Under the pieces are notes generated by a model. It saw nothing but the letters and a program-made list of their open reading frames with translations. It ran no database searches and was not told where the DNA came from. A stretch of 64,000 bases of DNA, taken from the NCBI RefSeq assembly GCF_001514215.1, contig NZ_KQ948875.1:1-64000 (forward strand). The letters run 5' to 3'. This DNA is from Streptomyces bungoensis. GTDB lineage: Bacteria; Actinomycetota; Actinomycetes; Streptomycetales; Streptomycetaceae. Below are positions 24,685 to 33,017 of this stretch, piece by piece (the stretch's first letter is position 1; every line of letters begins with the position of its first letter). Position numbers and translations under genes: made by a program.

Positions 24685-25869
24685 GTGGGCGGTGCGGGGC
24701 GGTGGACGGGGCGCGGTCGGCGTGCGCGGGCCGCGGTGCTGGGCAGCCGGGCGGCGTACTCCGTACGGCTGCCGCCGGTCCCTCGCGGCGTCCCCGTGGT
24801 CCCCGCCGCCCCGGGCGCGCCGCGGGCCGGTCGCACGGTGCCGTGGCTGCGGATCGCCGGGGCCTACGCCTGGCGGCTCATCCTCGTCGGCATCGTCGTC
24901 TACGGCGTCTTCATCGTCCTCGGCCGCTTCCAGCTCATCGCCGTGGCCCTGTTCCTCGCCCTGGTCGTCACCACCGTCCTGCGCCCGGTCACCGATCTGC
25001 TCAACCGCGTGCTGCCGCGGCCCCTGTGCGTCGCCGTCGCGCTGGTCGGCAGCCTGCTGCTCCTGATGGGTCTGCTCGCGCTGGTGGGCAACGCGGTGGC
25101 GGGCGAGTCGGCGAAGCTGGTGGGCGACTTCCGGGACGGGGTGCACCGGATCGAGCAGTGGCTGCAGCGGCCGCCGTTCCGGCTGGGCGCGGGCCGGCTG
25201 TCCTCGCTGCAGGACCAGGTGACGCACTACGTCTCGACCCACCGGGCGAGTCTGCTGAGCAACGCCGTGTCCGAGCTGGGCGTGATCGTCGAAGTGATCA
25301 CGGGCGGCGCGCTCGCGCTCTTCGCCTCCGTCTTCTTCATCCACTCCGGGGAGCGGCTGTGGTGCTGGATCCGCGACCAGCTGCTGCCGAGCGGTGCGCG
25401 CCCGGCGTGGGACCGGGCGGGCAGCGCGGCGTGGCGGACCTTCGCCGGGTACACGCGCGGCATCATCATCGTCGCGGCCACCAACGCCGTCCTCGTCGGC
25501 GCCGCCCTGCTGGCCCTGCGCGTGCCGCTCGCGCTGCCGCTGGCACTGCTGGAGTTCTTCGCCGCCTTCGTCCCGCTGGTGGGCTCCCCGGTCGCGCTCG
25601 GCGTGGCCACGATCGTCGCCCTGGCCGGCCGCGGGCCGCTGACCGCGGTGGCCGTCCTCGCCCTCATCGTCGTCATCGGCCAGATCGAGGGCCACGTGCT
25701 CCACCCGCTGGTGATGAGCTGGGCGGTCCGCCTGCACCCGCTCGTCGTCGCCGTGTCCGTCCTCGCGGGCAGCATCGTCGCCGGAGTGATCGGGGCCGTC
25801 GTGGCCGTGCCGTTCGTCTCGGTCGCCTGGGCGGTGCACCGCGCGCTGCGCCCGTCACCGCCCCCGTAG
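24685..25869 (+). CDS. AI-2E family transporter (PerM/YhhT-like)
   Basis: Polytopic membrane protein, up to 394 aa, with the AI-2E/PerM layout: a helix pair at about residues 58-105, a soluble helical part (RDGVHRIEQWLQRPPF...), then a C-terminal block of helices containing FAGYTRGIIIVAATNAVLVG, FFAAFVPLVGSPVALG and QIEGHVLHPLVMSWAVRLHPLVV, which are typical. The family is named for export of AI-2 but many members are exchangers of other ions. The start is uncertain: GTG 24685 is listed, but GTG 24838 would remove a basic 51-residue leader. Confidence 0.85.
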   Translation: MGGAGRWTGRGRRARAAVLGSRAAYSVRLPPVPRGVPVVPAAPGAPRAGRTVPWLRIAGAYAWRLILVGIVVYGVFIVLGRFQLIAVALFLALVVTTVLRPVTDLLNRVLPRPLCVAVALVGSLLLLMGLLALVGNAVAGESAKLVGDFRDGVHRIEQWLQRPPFRLGAGRLSSLQDQVTHYVSTHRASLLSNAVSELGVIVEVITGGALALFASVFFIHSGERLWCWIRDQLLPSGARPAWDRAGSAAWRTFAGYTRGIIIVAATNAVLVGAALLALRVPLALPLALLEFFAAFVPLVGSPVALGVATIVALAGRGPLTAVAVLALIVVIGQIEGHVLHPLVMSWAVRLHPLVVAVSVLAGSIVAGVIGAVVAVPFVSVAWAVHRALRPSPPP

Positions 25870-25991
25870 CACATCGGCGCCCACCCCCGCCGCGCACCGC
25901 CCGGACGTCCCGCAGGCGTGATCCGCGGGCCCGTGGCTACCCGGGGGCCCATGCGAACGGTGAACACGAGGGGTGTGCCCCGGGGAGAGGC

Positions 25992-27128
25992 ATGCGGGTG
26001 ATGTGGCAGGCGATCGGACTCGGGAGGTCGGCGGCGGTGAACGCGGTGCGGCGGGCCTGTGCGGGGCCGTCGCGGGAGCGGGATGTCGCCGTGCAGGCGC
26101 TGAAGGCGGCGCTGGCCGCGTGGGTGGCCTGGGCGGTGTCGGGCTGGTGGCTGCGCGCGCCGGTCGCGTTCGTCGCGCCGTGGGTGGCGGTGGTCCTGGT
26201 GGAGTCGACCGTGTACCGGTCGATCCGGCACGGACTGCAGCAGCTCGCGGCGATCGCGGCCGGCACGGTGGTGGCCACCGTGGCCGGGCTGCTGCTGCCC
26301 GGTACCGTGGCCGCGATGGCGATCGTGCTGCCCGCCGCCCTCCTGCTCGGCCACTGGCGGCGGCTGGGCAGCCAGGGGATCTACGCGGCCACCGGCGCCC
26401 TCTTCGTCCTCACCGGCGGGGCCGTGTCCGTCGCCACCTCCACCGCGCGGCTCGCCGAGGCGCTCTTCGGCGCGCTGGTCGGCATCGCCGTCAACGCGCT
26501 GATCCGGCCGCCGGTGTACCTGCACGACACCCGGGCCGTCCTCCAGGACGCGACCGAGGAGGCACACGACATCCTGCGGGCGGTCGCCGACGGGCTGGCG
26601 GAGGGCCGCTGGGACCCCGAGGAGGCCGCGGACCGGCACGAGCGGGCCCTGCGCCTGCACCGCCTGGTGGACCGGGCCCACGCCGCGGTGGAGTGGAGCC
26701 GGGAGAGCCTGCGGGTCAACCTGCGCCACCGCAGGGCCGCCGCGTCGCTGCCCGGCAAGGGGTACGAGGACGCGGTGGTGGTGCTCGACTACGCGGCCGT
26801 CCACACCGCGGGCGTCACCCGCACGGTGCTCGAGGCGGCGGCCGAGGACCGCCCGGCGCCCCGCCCCCACCCGGAACTCGCCCGCCACTACGCCAGGTTC
26901 CTGTGCCGGACCGCCCACGCGCTGCGGCTCTACAGCCGCAGCCGGTTCGGCCAGGCGAGCGACGACGGGCTGCGCGAGGCGGTGGAGGAGCTGCGTGACA
27001 CGCTCCAGGAGCTGCGCCGGGACCTGGTGCGTTCCACGACGGACGACCCCGACGAGGTCGCCACCTACGGCGCCCTGCTCGCCCAGGCCCACCGGCTGGC
27101 CGACCAGCTGGTCACCTCGGCGCCCTGA
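25992..27128 (+). CDS. FUSC-family (aromatic acid exporter-like) membrane protein
   Basis: A 378-aa protein from ATG 25992 (ATG 26001 is an alternative; a GGGGAGAGG lies just upstream). The first 175 residues hold about five to six hydrophobic helices, including AWVAWAVSGWWL and APWVAVVLVESTVYRSIRHGLQQ, typical of the FUSC/ArAE group. The remainder is a cytosolic helical region with LHRLVDRAHAAVEWSRESL. Such proteins are assigned to efflux of aromatic or fusaric acid-like compounds. Its 3' end overlaps the convergent MOSC gene by 17 bp. Confidence 0.82.
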   Translation: MRVMWQAIGLGRSAAVNAVRRACAGPSRERDVAVQALKAALAAWVAWAVSGWWLRAPVAFVAPWVAVVLVESTVYRSIRHGLQQLAAIAAGTVVATVAGLLLPGTVAAMAIVLPAALLLGHWRRLGSQGIYAATGALFVLTGGAVSVATSTARLAEALFGALVGIAVNALIRPPVYLHDTRAVLQDATEEAHDILRAVADGLAEGRWDPEEAADRHERALRLHRLVDRAHAAVEWSRESLRVNLRHRRAAASLPGKGYEDAVVVLDYAAVHTAGVTRTVLEAAAEDRPAPRPHPELARHYARFLCRTAHALRLYSRSRFGQASDDGLREAVEELRDTLQELRRDLVRSTTDDPDEVATYGALLAQAHRLADQLVTSAP

Positions 27129-27627
27129 GCCCCGCCCCGCCGCGGACCCCGAAGACCGCGGGCCCCACGGTCAGGATGCCGTCCGTCAGGGGACGGCAGC
27201 GCACTCCCCCGCCGCCGCGCAGCGCCCGCTGCGCCCCGGGGCCGAGCGTGGTGTCCATCCACGAGCAGGGCCGGGCCGCGCTGCGGACCTCCAGGTCCAC
27301 GGGTCCGGCGCCGCAGTCGAGGTAGACCGTCGCGCCGACGTAGGCGTCGATGTCCACGCCGCGCAGCAGGACGTTGCGCCGCGTCCGCAGCAGGTCCGCC
27401 CCGGCCGGGTCCGGCCGGGGCAGGCGCTCCAGGGCCATGAGGGTGACCGACGCGTCGCGGTGGGCGGGCCGGTTGAAGTAGCGGTCCCCGACGATGCCCA
27501 GTCCCGCGCGGACCCGGGTCGTGGCCACCAGTTCGCCGGGCGGCAGCTCGGGAAGGCCGTCGCCCGGCCGGCCCGCGAGCCGGTGCACCGGCGAGACCAG
27601 CAGCTGAACGATGTCCACGTGCGGCAC
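27112..27627 (-). CDS. MOSC domain protein
   Basis: A 171-aa, single-domain MOSC protein. Characteristic stretches are GIVGDRYFN (residues about 44-52), RRNVLLRGVDIDAYVGATVYL and a Cys in the RPCSWMD context, the position used for sulfur or Mo-cofactor chemistry. MOSC proteins transfer or carry sulfur to molybdenum/tungsten cofactors or act as cytosolic molybdenum reductases. The window also contains a Mo/W formate dehydrogenase, but the two genes are 24 kb apart, so a link is speculative. Lies 47 bp after the muramidase gene on the same strand. Confidence 0.82.
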   Translation of the reverse strand: MPHVDIVQLLVSPVHRLAGRPGDGLPELPPGELVATTRVRAGLGIVGDRYFNRPAHRDASVTLMALERLPRPDPAGADLLRTRRNVLLRGVDIDAYVGATVYLDCGAGPVDLEVRSAARPCSWMDTTLGPGAQRALRGGGGVRCRPLTDGILTVGPAVFGVRGGAGLRAPR

Positions 27628-27674
27628 GGCACGAGCCTATCCGGCGCCGGCCGGCCGGCTTCGGCGGGTTCACC

Positions 27675-28520
27675 TCAGCCGGTGGCCAGGTTCTTGACCT
27701 TGTCCAGGGAGCCGTTGAACCGGTCGTGGTCGCCGACCGTCGGTCCGGTGGAGGTGTACTGCCACATCGTGTAGAACGACCAGCCCGCCGGAAGGGTCCC
27801 GGCGGTCGAGGCGTACCGGGCGATCCACAGCGGGTTGGCCCCGGCGAAGCCGCCGTAGTCACCCGTGCAGTCGGACCACCAGCTCGTCGCGGTGTAGATG
27901 ACGGCCGCGCGGCCGGTGCGGGACTTGTAGCGGTTCAGGAAGTCGCGGATCCAGGTGACCATCGCGCTCTGCGACTTGCCGTAGCAGGCGTCGCCGTACG
28001 GGTTCCACTCGATGTCGAGCACGCCGGGCAGCGTCTTGCCGTCCTTGGTCCAGCCGCCGCCGTGATCGACGAAGTAGTCGGCCTGGGCGGCGCCGCCGGT
28101 GGTGTCGGGGGTCGCGAAGTGGTAGGCGCCGCGGATCAGTCCGGCGTCGTAGGAGCCGTTGTACTGCTGGGGGAAGGAGGGGTTGGTGTAGTACGTGCCC
28201 TCCGTCGCCTTGGTGTAGGCCCACTTGACGCCGGCCTTCCACAGCGTGGACCAGGCGACGTCGCCCTGGTGGCTGGAGACGTCGACGCCCTCGGTCTGGG
28301 TGACCCGCGGGACCGTCTCGGTGGTGTCGGCGGAGGTGCTCGCGCCGTCGTGGGCGAGGACCCCCATCCCCATGTAGGCGCTGCCGCGCGCGGGTGGGGA
28401 ACCGGAGTCGGCCGACGAGGGCACGGCCTGGGGCAGGGACAGGGTCAGCAGCAAGCCGGTCAGAGCGCCGGTGACGGACCAGCGTGAGCGGCGGCCGGGG
28501 TGGTGTATATCGCTTCGCAC
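27675..28520 (-). CDS. Secreted GH25 lysozyme (N,O-diacetylmuramidase)
   Basis: Exported peptidoglycan hydrolase, 281 aa from GTG 28520. A basic start (RRSRW) and hydrophobic VTGALTGLLLTLSL followed by Ala/Ser/Pro sequence form a Sec signal peptide of about 35 residues. The catalytic domain begins at VTQTEGVDVSSHQGDVAW (about residue 75); the DIEWNPYG motif supplies the acidic catalytic pair, and YTKATEGTYY, GAYHFA and WQYTSTG are typical GH25 blocks ending at the C-terminus. No cell-wall binding repeat. Start uncertain: the frame is open further upstream with a TTG at 28571. Confidence 0.9.
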   Translation of the reverse strand: MRSDIHHPGRRSRWSVTGALTGLLLTLSLPQAVPSSADSGSPPARGSAYMGMGVLAHDGASTSADTTETVPRVTQTEGVDVSSHQGDVAWSTLWKAGVKWAYTKATEGTYYTNPSFPQQYNGSYDAGLIRGAYHFATPDTTGGAAQADYFVDHGGGWTKDGKTLPGVLDIEWNPYGDACYGKSQSAMVTWIRDFLNRYKSRTGRAAVIYTATSWWSDCTGDYGGFAGANPLWIARYASTAGTLPAGWSFYTMWQYTSTGPTVGDHDRFNGSLDKVKNLATG

Positions 28521-28614
28521 AGCTCCATCTGACCCTCGGCCGGACCGCGCCGCACTCCGGGTACCGCCCAACGATGCACCGGAGGGCGGGAATTACGCCA
28601 TGTGAGTGGCACGG

Positions 28615-28653
28615 CGGTCGCGGGCGGCCCCCTCGGGGCGCCGCCCGCGACCG
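28615..28653 (-). terminator. Terminator downstream of the M1 peptidase
   Basis: Inverted repeat with 14-bp arms at 28615-28628 and 28640-28653; the interior can add four more C-G pairs. It begins 12 bases after the M1 peptidase stop (minus strand) and lies upstream of the muramidase start. Confidence 0.8.
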
Positions 28654-28664
28654 GTGCGGGCGGG

Positions 28665-30527
28665 TCAGCCGTCGATGCGGTGCTGGGTCCAGAAGGAGGT
28701 GAGGTCGGTGCTCGTGGCGGCCTGGGCGGCGGCCTTGAACTCGGCCGTCGTCGACACGCCGTACCAGTGCGCGGTCGCGTAGTCCTTCAGCAGCTTGGCC
28801 ATGGCGGTGTCACCGAGGACGCGCCGGAGGTCGTGCAGGGCGCACTTGCCGTAGCCGTAGACCACGGTGGAGTAGCGGGAGGAGTGCGCGTCCCAGTAGG
28901 CCATCGAGTTGGTGATCTTCTCGGTGCTGGAGGCCCAGGACACCGAGCTCCAGCAGTTGCTGCCCGTCTTGCCGAGGGCCAGGTCGGTGGCGTAGTCGGT
29001 GAACGCCTCGTCCAGCCAGGGGCTGTTGTACTCGTCGTCGCCGACGATGCCGTACCACCACTGGTGGCCGATCTCGTGGGTGAGAGCGGTGGTGCTGACC
29101 AGGTCGAGGACGAAGCCGGGGTACTCCATCCCGCCGAACCAGTAGTTGTTGTCGAGGACCGCGTCCAGTTCGCCGTAGGGGTAGGCGCCGAACCGGGCCG
29201 CGTGGGCGTCCACGGCGGACTCGGCGGTGCTGAGCATCGACTGGGCGCTGGAGGAGCTGATGCCCGAGACGGAGTACACGTTCACCGGGACGCCGGCGGC
29301 GGAGGTGCCGGAGACCTTGCCGAACGGGCCGGCGGCCCAGGCGAAGTCGCGGACCTTGGCGGCGGTGGCGGTGGTCACCGTGCGGCCGGAGGTGCCGGGG
29401 GTGTCGGTGGAGGTGCCGGTGGCCGGGACCAGCAGGGAGCTGGGGTGGTCGAGGGTCACCCGGAAGTCGGCGGCCAGGGAGTAGAACGCCTCGCCGTTGT
29501 TCGTGTACGGGTCCAGGTGCCAGCCGGCGCCGTCGCGGACGGCGAGCACGGGCAGGGCGTTGCCGATGAAGCTGAACGCGCCGTCGTGCCCGAACCGGTC
29601 GGCGCCGCTGGGCACGGTGATGCCGAGGTCGAAGCCGACGGTGGCGCTCTGGCCCTGGTTCAGCGGGGCCGGCAGGGTGACCTTGAGGGCGGTGCAGTTC
29701 ACCGAGAGGCCGCCCGCGGTGCCGCCGGTGACGTTGGTGACCTGGATGGGCATCGCCGAGCAGGTGCCGTGGTAGTTGTCCCACAGCCGCAGGTACACCT
29801 CGCCGAGCGCGGTGGCGGAGGTGTTGGTGAAGGTGACGCTCTCGTGCCCGTTCCAGGTGGTGCCGCTCGTGTCGCTGCTGAGGCTGACGGTGTAGGACGG
29901 CGCGGCGGGGGTGCGGGTCTGGTCCGCCGGGGGCGGGGTGGTGCCGCCGGAGGTGTCGAGGGAGACGTCGTCCAGGACGAAGCTGGTCTGGAGGCTGTAG
30001 TCCTCGGTGCCGGTGAAGGTGAGGTTCACGGTCTGGCCCGCGAACGACGACACGTCGAACGACTTCTGCACGTAGCCGGTGTTCTCGTCGAGGTTGGAGT
30101 AGGTCGCCAGGGTCGTACCGCCGATCTTGGCGGTCAGCTTGTCGTAGGCGGTGGACGAGGTGGTCTCGTCGGTGTCGACGTGCAGCCAGAAGGTGAGGGT
30201 GGCGCCGGCGCAGCCGCTGGGGACGGTGACGCTCTGGGAGAGGGTGTCGGTGCGGCTGCCGCCGGTGCCGTCCAGCCAGGCGTACGAGGAGCCGGCGTGC
30301 GGGCTCTCGCCGGTGCGGCTGGTGATCAGGCCGGACGAGGACTGCGTCCAGGGCGATGTCCCGCTCTCGAAGCCGCCGTTGGTGACGGCCTGCGCCGGGG
30401 TGCAGTCGGCGGCCACCGGGGTGTGGGCCGGCGCGGCGGCGGCGGGGGTGACGGGCAGGCAGAGGGCGGCCAGTGCGGCGAGGGTGACTGCGCCGGCGCC
30501 GAGTGCCTGGTGGGGGGTCGGTCTCAC
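28665..30527 (-). CDS. Secreted M1-family (gluzincin) metallopeptidase
   Basis: A 620-aa exported zinc peptidase. GTG 30527 follows AAAGGAG. A signal peptide (about residues 1-32, ending PAAAA) precedes a carbohydrate-binding-like beta domain (about 40-195, with NGGFESG and FVLDDVSL) and then the M1 fold. The zinc site HEIGH (His484, Glu485, His488) with WLDEAF downstream (Glu507) is complete, and FGGMEYPG matches the exopeptidase GxMEN region with a Tyr change. The terminal helical domain is short. Probably degrades extracellular protein during growth on polymeric substrates (inference). Confidence 0.9.
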   Translation of the reverse strand: MRPTPHQALGAGAVTLAALAALCLPVTPAAAAPAHTPVAADCTPAQAVTNGGFESGTSPWTQSSSGLITSRTGESPHAGSSYAWLDGTGGSRTDTLSQSVTVPSGCAGATLTFWLHVDTDETTSSTAYDKLTAKIGGTTLATYSNLDENTGYVQKSFDVSSFAGQTVNLTFTGTEDYSLQTSFVLDDVSLDTSGGTTPPPADQTRTPAAPSYTVSLSSDTSGTTWNGHESVTFTNTSATALGEVYLRLWDNYHGTCSAMPIQVTNVTGGTAGGLSVNCTALKVTLPAPLNQGQSATVGFDLGITVPSGADRFGHDGAFSFIGNALPVLAVRDGAGWHLDPYTNNGEAFYSLAADFRVTLDHPSSLLVPATGTSTDTPGTSGRTVTTATAAKVRDFAWAAGPFGKVSGTSAAGVPVNVYSVSGISSSSAQSMLSTAESAVDAHAARFGAYPYGELDAVLDNNYWFGGMEYPGFVLDLVSTTALTHEIGHQWWYGIVGDDEYNSPWLDEAFTDYATDLALGKTGSNCWSSVSWASSTEKITNSMAYWDAHSSRYSTVVYGYGKCALHDLRRVLGDTAMAKLLKDYATAHWYGVSTTAEFKAAAQAATSTDLTSFWTQHRIDG

Positions 30528-30792
30528 ACGCTGCTCCTTTTACGGCGGCCGGGGTACCGGCCTGCTCGATGACCGCCCGGCCGGCTGGGGTGCGCCGGGG
30601 CGGCCGTGGGGTGGGGTGGCGCGGGCCGTGCGGTGAGAGCTGCACCGCGCCTCGTGGGTCGCGGCGGCGGTTGCCGAAAGCGTGACAGATTTGACCGGGT
30701 CATGCCATACGGCGGCGGTAAGTGGGGGGCCGCGTTCCCCGGGGCGGCCGCCGGCCGCGGACCGCCCCGGGGGCGACGGGCCCGAGGCCGGA

Positions 30793-31437
30793 TCAGTCCG
30801 TGCCGAGGGTCATGAACACGCCGCCGGTGCGGGTTCCGTCCGGGGTGTTCCAGACGCCCGCGACGTGGCCGACGGCTCCTTCGGCGGGGCCGGCGCCCCG
30901 CTGCAGGACACGGTGGATCCGCAGGAACGTCCCGTGCGGAGCGGCGAGGCGGGTGCCCCGCGCGTCGTCGGCGGGCTCGGGGGTGAGACCCGTGGCGGCG
31001 AAGGGCTCACCGGTGAAGGAGCGGGTGACCTCGTGGTCCGGGGTGTCCGTGACGCTCTGCGCCACGGCCTGGGCCCGGCCCTGGATCAGGGCGAGCAACT
31101 CGCCGACCAGCACCGGGTCGTGGCAGCCGTCGTAGACCCAGCGCCGGCCCAGCACCCCGTGCTCCGCGGTGCCGACGAGCGCGCGCTCCGCGCCCGGCAG
31201 GGGCGCGCCGCGGTAGGTCAGCGGAAACAGGTAGGCGGTCGGCTCGGGGTTGGAGGTGTCGGTGGCGACCATGAACTCGACGCCCACCTCGCCCTCCGGG
31301 TCGTCCAGCCGGAAGCCGCCGGACTTCTCCAGCACGGGGGCGTCCGCGCCGCCCCGGTACCACGGGCGGGCGGGCAGCCAGGCGGTGAGGAGTTCCAGCT
31401 TGGTCGGTGTGAGCGTGGTGCGGTGGATGACGGCCAT
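30793..31437 (-). CDS. Maltokinase N-terminal cap-like domain protein
   Basis: A stand-alone 214-aa protein; ATG 31437 has an excellent GGAGGAGG site. Sequence such as MAVIHRTTLTPTKLELLTAWLP, YFLFPLTYRGAPL-like YLFPLTYRGAPL and LGRRWVYDGCHDPV matches the N-terminal cap of actinobacterial maltokinases, which in full-length enzymes precedes a kinase domain absent here. Residues 100-214 are a looser region ending GGVFMTLGTD. In Streptomyces such caps occur as single-domain proteins of unknown role, perhaps binding sugars or nucleotides (inference). Confidence 0.78.
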   Translation of the reverse strand: MAVIHRTTLTPTKLELLTAWLPARPWYRGGADAPVLEKSGGFRLDDPEGEVGVEFMVATDTSNPEPTAYLFPLTYRGAPLPGAERALVGTAEHGVLGRRWVYDGCHDPVLVGELLALIQGRAQAVAQSVTDTPDHEVTRSFTGEPFAATGLTPEPADDARGTRLAAPHGTFLRIHRVLQRGAGPAEGAVGHVAGVWNTPDGTRTGGVFMTLGTD

Positions 31438-31554
31438 GAGCGTTCCTCCTCCATGGGGCCGGCACGGGCCCTCGCAGCCTTCCACACCCTCTCCCCCGGC
31501 CCTCGCCCCGCCCCGGCCGGAGACGGCACGAACTCCCGAGGGAAGCGGATCAGT

Positions 31555-32166
31555 TCACCGGCCGGCGGCCGCGGGCAGCGGGGCGGTGGGCGCCCGTCCG
31601 CCGTGGGCGGGCCGGTAGGTGACGTCGTACTCGCGGCCGAAGTCGTTCGCCTCGGTCGCCGAGGCGGCGACGCGGTGCAGCCAGAAACCGTAGGCCGCCG
31701 ACTCCATCTGCCGCTGGGTCAGCAGCAGCCGCCACCGGTTGCCGGCGCGGTGGAACACCGCGGCGTCCACCTGCTCCGCCAGGCCCTCGGCCGGCCGCCG
31801 GTGCAGCCCGCCGGTCAGCCGCAGGTACGTGCGCAGCGCGCTCATCTGCGACGGCCTCAGCTCCACCAGCCGCTGTCCCGGCCCGGGCTCCGGCGTCCCG
31901 GACCCCGGCCGCCGCCGGCCGGCGTAGGCGAGCACGTCGCGCCCGTGCGCGGACAGGCGCACCGCCTGCCGCACGGGACGGCCCCGCAGCGCGGACAGTT
32001 CCGCCCGGGTCTCCCGGTCGGCCCACTCCACCAGCGCCAGCCGTGTCGGCTCGGCCAGGGCGGAGCGCAGCCGGACGGCGTGCGCGTCGAGCATCCACCC
32101 GTGCGTGGCGGCTCCCGCGGTGCGGTGGACGGCCTCCAGTGTGGCGAGCAGCGTCTCGTGGCTCAC
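31555..32166 (-). CDS. DUF6417-like regulatory protein
   Basis: A soluble 203-aa protein, start GTG 32166 taken as best (VSHETLLATLEAVHRTAGA); the frame is open further upstream to an ATG near 32241. Residues about 30-85 look like a winged-helix with WADRETRAELSAL and RQAVRLSAHGRDVLAYAG, typical of MarR-like wings. The central region LRPSQMSALRTYLRL resembles a second HTH. This fits a Streptomyces family annotated DUF6417, probably DNA-binding (inference). Function unknown. Confidence 0.62.
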   Translation of the reverse strand: MSHETLLATLEAVHRTAGAATHGWMLDAHAVRLRSALAEPTRLALVEWADRETRAELSALRGRPVRQAVRLSAHGRDVLAYAGRRRPGSGTPEPGPGQRLVELRPSQMSALRTYLRLTGGLHRRPAEGLAEQVDAAVFHRAGNRWRLLLTQRQMESAAYGFWLHRVAASATEANDFGREYDVTYRPAHGGRAPTAPLPAAAGR

Positions 32167-32393
32167 CCCACGCACCCCCTCGTGTTCGTCGGTTGCAGAT
32201 CCCGTGACCGTAGCCCCCGGACGGTGCGCCAGTGGCATATTCACGGCGCCGTACACCGATCGGGGGAAACGGGGCCCAGGATGGAACCGGAGCGCGAGGC
32301 GGCCCACCGGGCGGACGTGTCAGCCCGGCGTCAGCGGGCCCTGGCACGGTGGTTCCCGTGAGCGGCACGGGAAACCGGACGAGCCGGTCACGG

Positions 32394-32490
32394 GGAGAGG
32401 TGCCCGGAGTGGCTGATCGGGGACCAGCGAGTACGGCTCATGGTCGGGCCCCGCGAGGAGCCCGCGCAGGTTCGAATCCTGCCCTCTCCG
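32394..32490 (+). tRNA. Class II (serine-like) tRNA gene with an abnormal anticodon arm
   Basis: A 97-nt gene with a perfect 7-bp acceptor stem (32394-32400 with 32483-32489), G discriminator and no encoded CCA. It has a 4-bp D-stem with an 11-nt loop of serine type, a long variable arm (stem 32446-32449 with 32460-32463) and a perfect T-arm (32466-32482, loop TTCGAAT). The anticodon region is 24 nt (32422-32445) instead of 17: a 5-bp outer stem, a small asymmetric interior loop, a 3-bp inner stem and a 5-nt loop TACGG. If 32431-32437 is the loop, U33 is present and the anticodon is ACG (an Arg-codon anticodon) on a serine-type body. May be an unusual tRNA or a decayed one. Confidence 0.7.
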
Positions 32491-32618
32491 CCTGTCGCCG
32501 CGCGGCCCGGCACCGTCCGGGCCGCGCGGCCCCGCTCCCGGGAGCATGCCGGGTGGCAACGCGGGTATCCGCGCAGCCAAGTGATCATTGCCGGCCGCGC
32601 ACGAAAGAGGCGGAACTC

Positions 32619-32849
32619 ATGCTGATGGCACACCCCGCGGTACTGCAGGACCTGATCGACCAGTACGAGGCCCTCACGCTGCTGGGAGCCGAGGAGAGCA
32701 CGCCGCAGGCCCGGCAGCGGCTGGCGGACGTCTCCTACTCGCTGTGCGTGGCGACGGGCACCAAGGACCCCGACATGGCTCTGATAGCCGCCCGGCACCG
32801 CCTGTCCGGGGCCCGCCCGGAGGACGACTCCCTCCTGACCGCTTCCTGA
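32619..32849 (+). CDS. DUF5133 domain protein
   Basis: A 76-aa acidic helical protein with the DUF5133 layout: MLMAHPAVLQDLIDQYEAL, then LADVSYSLCVATGTKD, and the ending ARPEDDSLLTAS. The family is typical of Streptomyces and often occurs as short stand-alone proteins of unknown role. ATG 32619 has GAAAGAGGCGGAA upstream. Starts 128 bp after the unusual tRNA gene and may share a promoter with it. Confidence 0.82.
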   Translation: MLMAHPAVLQDLIDQYEALTLLGAEESTPQARQRLADVSYSLCVATGTKDPDMALIAARHRLSGARPEDDSLLTAS

Positions 32850-33017
32850 GCGCGGGACCCGCCCGGAACGGCGGGACCCCGCGGAACTCCTCCCCCGGCT
32901 GACGCGAATGTTCGCTCCCGCTTCTGGTCCAGGTGACCGACCGGACGGTATACAGGGCCAGTCCAGCGCACGGGACCACTGTCCCGTGCGGTGCAACGGC
33001 CTCTGGGGGCGGATTTC

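Noticed and set aside
32394..32490. Attachment site of an integrative element at the tRNA gene
   Set aside because: No integrase, excisionase or duplicated tRNA 3' end was seen on either side in the window.
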